DNA from: Arenicola marina | Taxonomy: Eukaryota > Annelida > Polychaeta > Arenicolidae | DNA: 64,000 bases | Assembly (NCBI GenBank): GCA_964019135.1 | Contig: OZ025260.1 | Coordinates: forward strand, 16,610,254 to 16,674,253 | Direction of reading: 5' to 3' | Part shown: piece by piece, positions 55,862-64,000 of the stretch | How the letters are laid out: each line of letters begins with the position of its first letter | Numbering within the stretch: position 1 is the first letter of the stretch | Notes under the pieces: generated by a model | Database searches by the model: none | Told to the model about the DNA's origin: nothing | What the model saw: only the letters and a program-made list of their open reading frames with translations | Translations under genes and position numbers: made by a program

Positions 55862-56000
55862 GCTTAGGGCGGTATTAATAATATTTTCGTCGGTTACCAA
55901 CGAAACACCTGTGCGTCATGGCCTAGTTGGCAGTCGAGGTGGTAGAATTCAGAATGAAACCTCCCTGTAATTGTAAAAATGTTTTTTTTTGCCAAGAAAT
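55862..56000. repeat. Dispersed repeat, inverted relative at 59,870-60,000
   Basis: Shares TTCTGAATTCTAC and CAGGTGTTTCGTTGGTAAC in opposite orientation with 59,870-60,000. Probably a mobile-element relic. Confidence 0.7.
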
Positions 56001-56744
56001 TTCAATTTTGTTTTACTTAGTGCTATAATAACGTTTGCGTGGCACTAAGTGGTTTATGTCTAGTGTGTAGCCGCTGTTCGGCAAAGTCAAGAAGAATAAG
56101 TTTGGAAACGGAGAATGGCAAGCATATGCCGTGTACAAACTAAATTCATGGGCTAAAAACGGGCCGCTCTAAAACTGATTTATTCTTGCAATTACCTTGT
56201 AACCCCCCCCCCCCCCCCCCCCTTCTCCCCCCGGAATCAAAGAGTATCTCCCTGGGTATCGTGTGCAGGCAAAAACCGGTTCACACAGAAACAGGCCTTT
56301 ATCTATCGTGGTGATAGGAGGGGACTAAACAACCGTTGGGAAAAGTACTTCCCCTGAATGTTAGAAACTGCAGCTAATGTTAGCCCTCAGCTTGTGGGGC
56401 GTTCACATCGGACCTTGTTCCCTCGCTCGGATAAGCCGGTGTGTTTGGCTCACGTGTGCAGAAAAACAGCACAGACATGAATCCATTTATCCTTTTTTTG
56501 AGGTGGAGGCAGATACTTGTAGCTATGAGATACTTACAATCGAAACCTAAGGTAATGCTGCAGCACCGTATCTTTACTGTATGTCCCTACTACAGGTAGC
56601 AGCGGTGGAGTGTACCGGAGTATACAGTCCCCGCCCACACCAATTCCGGTGTGGAACCCTTCTCCTCAGAGAGAGCATGAGTTCAACCAGGCAGGCCTAC
56701 AGATTTAGCCACTTGCATGTGTGCATAAAATGAAATGACGCTAA

Positions 56745-56890
56745 ATTAAGCCAGAAAGTCTACCCTGGTCAATAAAATGGGGTAGGATAAAACTTGCCCT
56801 AGATGCAAGAGACAAGGCGCGAACCCACGACCTGTTGATCTGCGACTCAGCCTGCCTACCCATTGAGCCAGGGAGGCTCTTTACTCTCTC
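56745..56890 (-). mobile_element. Second tRNA-derived SINE family
   Basis: Minus strand: CTGGCTCAATGGGTAGGCAG (A box), then 'GCAGATCAACAGGTCGTGGG' running into TTCG (B box). Relatives at 55,497-55,640 (minus) and 60,200-60,330 (plus). Not tRNA genes: no acceptor-stem pairing. Confidence 0.7.
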
Positions 56891-57059
56891 CACCCGAGAG
56901 TGCGAATGTTGTTTGCAAATACAGCCGCAAGATGGCGACATGGTAGGCGTATGGCCCCATGTCCACTCATCCGCTGAGCGAGGCCATGTTATGATAACCC
57001 TATAATACGGATTCATGACACCACTGTAATATGGTTTCTCATGCAGAGACAGGGCCACC

Positions 57060-57739
57060 TATACGTATGGATAGATCGAATGCAGCACCTGAGAGACCAT
57101 TTGATCCATTTTCCATGTTAAAACCTACGAAATGGAGTATTGTAGTAAATGGTAGGCGTGAGTAATACATGACACAATGATATATATGCAAGAACAATCA
57201 AGAGGGCCACAACTCTGCCCAGACCGACAGTGCACCTTCCACTCTACACAGTCATCTATTCACAATACGACAAGTGCCGGAAAGCTAATAACAATAAACC
57301 TGCCAGGGCATTATGGGCTGACTCCGAAATGGGACCGGTCCGATATCACGACCACCATCTGGGGGGTGGGGGGGGGGGGGGGTGGGGGCGGATATAGGCC
57401 ATCGCGGGCCATCCACTCCAAGAGACCAACATGGACGTAGGGCATTTTAAAGGTGTCGTCTGCCGGGGGGTCCGGGTCGGTGTGCCGACACATAATCACC
57501 TGAATCATCCTCCACGTAGATACACCAGGGATAGTGTATGATACACTATACTTGGGTACATCGCATGGTCGGCACGCTCAAGTTGTCACGAACAGGAGTG
57601 AGATGTTTGGATAACATTGGCCGCAATGTGTACCGTGTCTCACATATGACGACAAAGCGCGTCACGGGTGCTAGCATCTCGTGACATCGGATGCAAGTAT
57701 ACATCATATAATGTAGTTAAGTACAGATCGGCGCTGGCA
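57060..57739. other. No recognised gene
   Basis: Unique-looking sequence with a long G-run at about 57,360-57,388. Frames under 90 codons on both strands. Confidence 0.45.
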
Positions 57740-58135
57740 AGGTTCAGGTGTTCGGCTCACAGATATGCAATTGAGTCTGGTCGATATGAAAATGTTCCTA
57801 GGGAGATGCGTCTTTAAAAATACTGCGTGAGTCGAGGTTTACATTCCATAGAAGATGAATTTCATGTTATTTGTCAATGCCCATTGTATGATAAGTTAAG
57901 AAAATCATATATAGATGAAACTTACGGATCGAATAACTCTTCACAACTTTTTGTAAAACTAATAAAATCACACAATAAGCAAGAAATACTGAACTTATCT
58001 ATTTATTTATTCAAGGCAGAGATATTGCACCAAACAAACGTTGAAATTTAACCTGTATATACCTTGTTACACCGTATTTTATTATGTTATACCCTGTATG
58101 TACTATGGGCCTGATGGCCTCTTATACTAAATAAA
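57740..58135 (+). mobile_element. LINE 3' end fragment (second family)
   Basis: Reads 'RFRCSAHRYAIESGRYENVP', a stop, then 'IEDEFHVICQCPLYDKLRKS', the typical C-terminus of an animal LINE polymerase, ending 'QTNVEI' then stop. A short AT-rich 3' tail with AATAAA follows. Inactive. Confidence 0.78.
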
Positions 58136-58803
58136 CTTACTTGGTTTCTTATATCATTTATGTCCACATAAAAGGGTACAGTGAACCGCAAAAATATCCC
58201 ACAGCAGAAAGAAAAAGAAAGGGTAAATGAAACGAGCTTGGCAGTGCAGAGGTGCGTGACTGACTGACATGTTGCTCCCGCAGCTCAGCATGTGTAGGAA
58301 CTGAACCACACAATAACAAATTTCGTTTGAGGGTACATAGAAACCGCCCTGGAAATAGAGGGTCGTGATTACTCGATCGACTGTCTCATCCTCATCCAAC
58401 TTTATTCGATCTAGTGGTGGATATCCACAACCGTTTTTGTAACACACAATACAGGACTGGAATTAACCCTAATTAAAAGAACTCTATTTAACTTAAGGCT
58501 AAATTGTGATAGAGCATACTGTATACTTTATATCCTCTACTTGCTGAAGATTTGAGGAAATATATATTAAATTACACATAAATAAATAAATCAAACTAAC
58601 ACCAAAAAGCAAAAAATGCACTCGTACTGTTGCACTCTGATAATATCTGCGAAAGGCTTCACTCGGTTGCTCGTAAACGCATCGTCAGTCGTTAACTTAG
58701 CATGGAAAATATAGTTAACTCTTAGTGAAACATTAATTCAATAGCTCGGTGATCGCGGCTAGAAAGATGGAGCCTGCCATGACATTTCGTTAATGAGAAC
58801 AAG

Positions 58804-59004
58804 TTGGTTGGTTGGTTGTGTATTCAGGACGCTTTTAACCACTTTTTGTCATATCGCGTCAATGGGAGAATGAAAAGAGAGTGGAGCCATGTCCCTGGGG
58901 GTAACCCCCTACTCTTTGCGAAGAAGGACATGGGATCTTTATCTTGCGACTACATAGACATGGCCACAGCGGGGAATGTCCCATCGATCCACGTGCTCAG
59001 GTGG
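58804..59004 (-). mobile_element. tRNA-derived SINE, head deleted
   Basis: Same body as the others; it breaks off near the B box, so the promoter is lost. Confidence 0.82.
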
Positions 59005-59869
59005 AGTTCAGTGAATCTAATAATAACACTTACGTGTTAGTGTCAGTTATTCTTATTGCAAGACTTATTGCAAGTAGGCCTATCACTTGATCTTCGCACA
59101 CTTCGGTATCTTGGAGGACTTGAGAAAACACACCTGAAGTATAGGTTCGTGTTTATTTGTGGGTGAGCAATCAGTGACTTAGTGGTACTCACACCCGGAT
59201 CTACCGCCTTGACACACTGGCGGGCAGTATGTCCTGCCGTGCCAGCCTCGACTATCTCACTCCTTGACGGGAAGCGCCATGGGGACGCGGAACTCGGACT
59301 CGTGTACTCGCTTGAGTAGCCGGTTCAGCCAGGTATCAACAACGTCAGAATGACAGGCGGTGAGTCTCCATCACGGGCTAAGCCTCTCGGTTTTATGTCC
59401 ATGAAGTCACGTGACGTGTCTGCACGCGTCAAGTGCCATCTCAGCCACTCGTGGTCAGTGACTCAAACATGGAACCGCGTGAGTGGATCATTATGCACGA
59501 GACGTTACCGACTGAGCGGAAAAGCAAGAGCCCTTCGGCTAAAAAATTGTGTCGCTCGGCTTGCACACGATATCAGTGTGTTAAGCTGGACGTTAAGATT
59601 TGGGGCGGGGGGGGGGCGGAGGGTACAATGTAAATACAAAAACAAATAATTTTAGAGCGTTGTAGAGCGGTTCGCCAATAGCTCATGGACTTTGTTTCTG
59701 CAAAAAGCTGTCATCCACATTTTCAAAAATTGTTTGCTTCGACCAGCGGCTGCACACCAGGGGGCGTATGCATAAACCTACCTAGGGTTACCTACCTGCC
59801 ATGTACCACGCAAACTAGTTTTTTCACTACGGAGCAAAGTTGAAAACGGTTTTCTCGACGCAAAAAACC
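59005..59869. other. No recognised gene
   Basis: Frames of up to 99 codons at 59,350-59,649 do not resemble a known family. Poly-G at 59,604-59,620. Confidence 0.45.
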
Positions 59870-60199
59870 CATATTGACGCATTTTTAGAATTAGGGCAGG
59901 GTCGTTCTGAATTCTACTACCACGACCGCCAGAGGCGTGACGAGCAGGTGTTTTCGTTGGTAACTGACGAGATAACTAAGAATGCCGCTCCGCCCAGGCA
60001 TTGCTTACGGAGGTAACTCACTAAATGAAAGCATTATCTGCGAACTATTAATGGTGATGACCGATGAAGTACTACCCATGACCGTTTTTGGTGATAACTT
60101 CCGCAATACTATTCGGAAGTGATAACGTTGCGGGTAACGACCACTGTGGCCATTGCAATAATATTCCCCCCATCGATCAGCCCACTACTCCATAGTTCA

Positions 60200-60330
60200 G
60201 TTACCGAGTTCCGAGGCTGAGCTGCAGATCAACAGGTGGTGGGTTCGAACCCAGACCAAAGCATCTGGGACATCAGTATTTCATTCCACCATGTCTCATA
60301 GACCCTGGAGGTTTCCTCCGCCCAATTTAG
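60200..60330 (+). mobile_element. Second SINE family, copy
   Basis: 'GCTGAGCTGCAGATCAACAG' then GTGGGTTCGAACCC (B box), in the opposite orientation to the other two copies. Confidence 0.65.
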
Positions 60331-62230
60331 CCACAAAAGACATCAGCATTTCATTCGGTTAAGCCTACGGGAGAAATATCCAATGACCTGAGCTCTTCCT
60401 CAACGACATCACGTCACCTGGTCACACTAGAGCTACCATGACATCATGCTAGGCTGCACGAAATAGATTACTGTGGGGGGGGGGGGCACATATAAAATCG
60501 TGGGTAGGGCAGATGTCCCACTCTCTACCACCTCCCTTGGCCTGAATTGAATTGGGTGAAGCAGGCTGGGTGCAGACGCTCCTGCAGGGTCGGATCGAGA
60601 GGGGAGGGGTGGGGGGGGGGGGGCGGTAGCGGGGTTGAAGTCGAAACTTCTACACCATTGTGAAAATTGTGAAAAGACAATCATTTTCACTTCCCCGCAT
60701 TTTTACCCCACCCCCGGTCGCGCAGCACCCCCGCCCCCCTCCCTTTCCAAATTCCTAGATCCGCCCTCTCTCTGAGATATCGATGATTGGCACGATAAGA
60801 AAGGACACAGGGCGTGGGAGATACCCCTCAACCAAGGTGCCCCCCCCTCCCCTCCCCCCTACTACTTGACCGTATCTCAGGTATAGCATCACTCTTCACG
60901 CCTAGTGTGGCCGGCTACCGTCGAAGGGGGGCGGAGTGACGCATCAGACAAACGACAGGGGATTCGAAGCGGATTAGTGAAACACAATAGGACGGTTTTT
61001 GCTGGTTGGGTATATTGCTGGTTTCCTTATTAACTAATATGAGAGTAACCCCCTATTCTTTGCGAAGACAATGCATGGGTTCTCCTTCTCTACCAGACAC
61101 CCACGCGTTCTGTATACTGCCCTAATATAGACATTAGTTGAGTGAGGCGCAAACCCCCAAATTCTGGCTGGCCTGGCAGAGCCATAAGGTCTTTATCTTA
61201 TGTAACTATCTATACAGTAGTGGCAACGTACTCTACCGGTCTCTCTCAGAGAATTCTTGGCACGCAGCATATAGAGAACTTTAATCATGTGTACATGTTC
61301 CGACCACACCATGATAGCTGGGATCAGAAAGTAATATAACTGCAGATGGTGGCATGGCAAAGACAGTGGGTGTAAGAGTGTTCTTCAAACTCAGACCGGA
61401 CCTTAAGATCAGCATGTCCCACGTATCACTCACGCATACATGTCGCATACCGCACACATAGGCGATACAAAGCGGTGCTATATACAAAGTAAACCTACCG
61501 ACAACTCTTTCTTCGATCTGGTCGTCGTCAGCTCCAGCTGCTAACCTGGTCTCTATGAAGCCTCACCACAACGCTCTGTCCTTATCACATACGTCGTCGG
61601 AGACAAACAAGCTCTTGCAAACATTTTCTGCATGAGCACACACATGATGCACCTGACGGGACGGCTCTAAGAATAGCCAGGCCAGAACACAATTGTGTCA
61701 GCTCTATGCCAGCCAAAAAACAGGAGAAGCGATAAAACATTCGTGTCCTATGTCCTAGGCATAGGTTTTTTACGAGAACACGCAGGGAGGGTCAGGTAAG
61801 GCCGTAGTCGGCTAAACTGCGTTCGTGAAATCCGCCACTACAAGTGAAATAGACCACTGAGCTGATGTAACGGCTGCGGGGGGGGGGGGGGCAATCAGCA
61901 TGTACATACGCTGATTATCGTCACCCATGGGGTCTCACAGGCAAATGGCATGCATATAAAGGTGAAATCAGCCCCGATGTATAACATGATATCGATCGTC
62001 TTCGTAAGGGGGAGGGGGAGGGTGGGGGGGGGGGGGCTATAGATCAGAGACAGGACAGAATCCGGGAACTCGCCGTTCGATAAACTGAAACCGAAAGTTT
62101 TCCTGCTCCGACAGATGGGGCTACCTGGTGGTGCACCCAGGCTCCCAGAAACTGGCCGTTCCCTGGAAACCCTAAAGGTCGCGGCTTCGGAAAATGTATT
62201 ACTCACACCTGTACATGGCAGTTAGACCGC
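60331..62230. other. No recognised gene; repeat fragments and G/C runs
   Basis: C- or G-runs at 60,475, 60,610, 60,840, 61,878 and 62,022. SINE relic at 61,035, foldback-arm relic at 61,797-61,840, and at 61,350-61,466 a duplicate of 62,230-62,350. Confidence 0.5.
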
Positions 62231-62350
62231 AGATTGTGGCATGGCAAAGACAGTGGGTGTCAGATTGTTCAAACTCAGACCGGACCTTTAGATCAGCATG
62301 ACCCACGTGTTACTCAAGCCTACATGTCGCATACCGCACACATAGGCGAT

Positions 62351-63310
62351 AGGGCTATAAAGTCTCGTTCGCTTAGACTTCCGGTTTACTCATTTTGGGG
62401 ACAAACAAACGAAGCACGTGTTCGGAACGAGTTTAGAAGCTCTGCGCACACTGGTATGCTGACTATCTGTGACGTAGGCGTGACGTGTATGTTACGCAAA
62501 GAGAGAGACCGGGAACCAGACTACCTGCGCAAGAGTCAGGCGCCGAGGGGTGGGTCCATTGCGGAAGGCCTAGCGATATGATTCAGAATATTTAAGAAAT
62601 ATAGCTTAACAAAACGGATAGACGACATATTTTTTATTCGTTCGCGCCATCACAATGACGAATATTTGTTACTACGGGACAATACGACTGAGAAACTAAC
62701 GTTTTTTTGCATTTCCTACGAAAACGAGGCATTATGACGTCACACGGATTCTCCCCGAGTGACAACGTTGGCGCAACGCTTCAAACAGAAAACTTACAGA
62801 AATGAAGAAACTTGGTCTTTTCGTGATCCAAAAGTGATACGAAAACATTCAACTGGTCTTGTTTTATCTTTACCATGTGGTTTAATGACGCATCCGTGTG
62901 CTGTTACTCCATGCACTGCACATTTTGACAGCGGAATGGTTAAGTCGATCACTTGCTCTCGCCATTTTTGTTACCGCGGAGGCACGCGAAACTCTGTGAC
63001 GTCACTCGCTGTGTGGTGAACTTGCGAAAGCCCGGGTGCAGGGCTAAATTTAGAACGTTATTTTTAGCTTTCGAGTATTTTGAAGACGGATTTTTCCTTG
63101 TATATTCCCAAAGTTCTGCGCTTCATCGCCTCCAAATATTTTAACGTATATCTCTCATAGCCATGTTTAGTGAAATGGTACTCATGGTCTTTAGAATAAA
63201 CCTGGAAAGAAATTGACTTATAGCTGCCTATACTTCAACATGGAGCACGTGTGTTTGTTTGTCCCCAAAACTGAAGTCTCGCGGCCCGATCGCGAGAACT
63301 GTATAGCCCT
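62351..63310. mobile_element. Second copy of the ~1 kb terminal-inverted-repeat element
   Basis: 960 bp, colinear with 10,826-11,823, same ends, flanked by AT on both sides. It lacks the internal 52-bp duplication. Its left flank (62,230-62,350) is itself a duplicate of 61,350-61,466. Confidence 0.85.
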
Positions 63311-63739
63311 ATTGACCATCCAGTCTGAAGGAATAGAGCATAAGGTAAAAGGCAAAACGAGAAGATTATTTTGCAACTGTCATTGGTCTTATCTTTGAAA
63401 AAACATGGGCTTGTCTTCTTGAACCTTTGGTGACTTGGTTACTTTGTTACGGCCTGTTACCGAGCGGCCAGGAAGGCTCTCGCTACGTTGTGAACCAGTC
63501 ACAACCTCTGGAGCCCTATTGTTCTCCTCCAGGCGAGACTTATGGCAAGCCATGTGTATCATATTGCTTTGAAAAGCAGCATTTCTCGTTGAATCTATGG
63601 CTGCAGAGTTTCTCGTCTAGCAATCTACGCTTAAATGCCGAATATCTGTTTTTTGAATTTAGATACATTAAGTAGTTTGCCATCGATCTAATGTCTTCAT
63701 ACATTGATTGGCCTAGACAGTCGCCATGATGAATGATGC
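63311..63739. other. No recognised gene
   Basis: A frame of 82 codons (63,427-63,675) is unrecognised. Confidence 0.4.
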
Positions 63740-63830
63740 ATTCAGACCCAGATTTGGGGATTCGAACCCTGGACCACTTTTAATTGATCAGCGGCCCAGT
63801 GCGCTAGTCATTGCGCCAAGTGTGCAACCG
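63740..63830 (-). mobile_element. tRNA-like SINE head or tRNA relic
   Basis: On the minus strand, 'GCGCACTGGGCCGCTGATC' and B box GGTTCGAATCC, ~40 bp apart. No closed cloverleaf could be drawn, so not a functional tRNA. Confidence 0.4.
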
Positions 63831-64000
63831 AGGGGAGGGGGAGTGGAGGAGGAGGGGGGAGGGGGGGGGGTAAGTAAACCTCCACTTTTGTTGAAGCGAG
63901 AGAGGCTACTCGAATGGTATGTTGATAAGAGCGTCCTCATTGTCTTTGAATCTTTGTCTTTGAGAACCCCTGTCCTCTCTCGAAAAGAGTAGGATGTTAC

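Overview
This is a eukaryotic, animal window dominated by one large intron-rich gene and by repeats. The organism is most likely an invertebrate deuterostome, and amphioxus (Branchiostoma) is my best guess. The reasons are a four-domain MICAL gene with 25 coding exons, an intronless animal-type alpha-1,3-fucosyltransferase, tRNA-derived SINEs, many short DNA transposons, and minisatellites that overlap splice sites. From memory, donor-site ('mirage') minisatellites have been reported in amphioxus; I cannot check this here. A mollusc or hemichordate is not excluded.

Layout. Positions 1-4,135 hold CTATAG-rich repeats, a 2 x 51 bp palindrome and no recognised gene. Positions 4,818-22,000 are a direct tandem duplication of a unit of about 8.6 kb. 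Copy A starts at 4,818 and copy B at 13,384, each with an AT-rich minisatellite. Each copy carries a GT10 alpha-1,3-fucosyltransferase on the minus strand. Copy B is intact (448 aa). Copy A has a single nonsense codon at residue 67 and is otherwise about 97% identical. Comparing A and B exposes transposon insertions and their empty sites. Positions 22,000-31,000 hold an 11-bp minisatellite, a LINE fragment, a SINE and a duplicated element rich in TGACCTTGACC, with no recognised gene.

Positions 31,304-54,584 (minus strand) hold a complete MICAL gene. I rebuilt it by hand as 25 coding exons (4,005 nt, 1,334 aa, all phases consistent). It encodes a flavin monooxygenase domain, a CH domain, a low-complexity linker, a LIM zinc-finger domain and a C-terminal bMERB coiled coil. 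MICAL proteins oxidise actin methionines and so drive F-actin disassembly. Several minisatellites sit on its splice sites. One repeats the last codons plus the 5' splice donor of exon 6 about 20 times. Another, of about 50 units, repeats the branch-point, polypyrimidine and AG block upstream of exon 13. The gene also shows a probable GC-AG intron, a 16-nt microexon and decayed copies of its last exon downstream of the stop.

Positions 55,000-64,000, upstream of MICAL, hold SINE and LINE fragments, poly-C tracts and a second copy of the ~1 kb inverted-repeat element also found in copy A. No further gene was recognised. I see no CRISPR array, rRNA or genuine tRNA gene.
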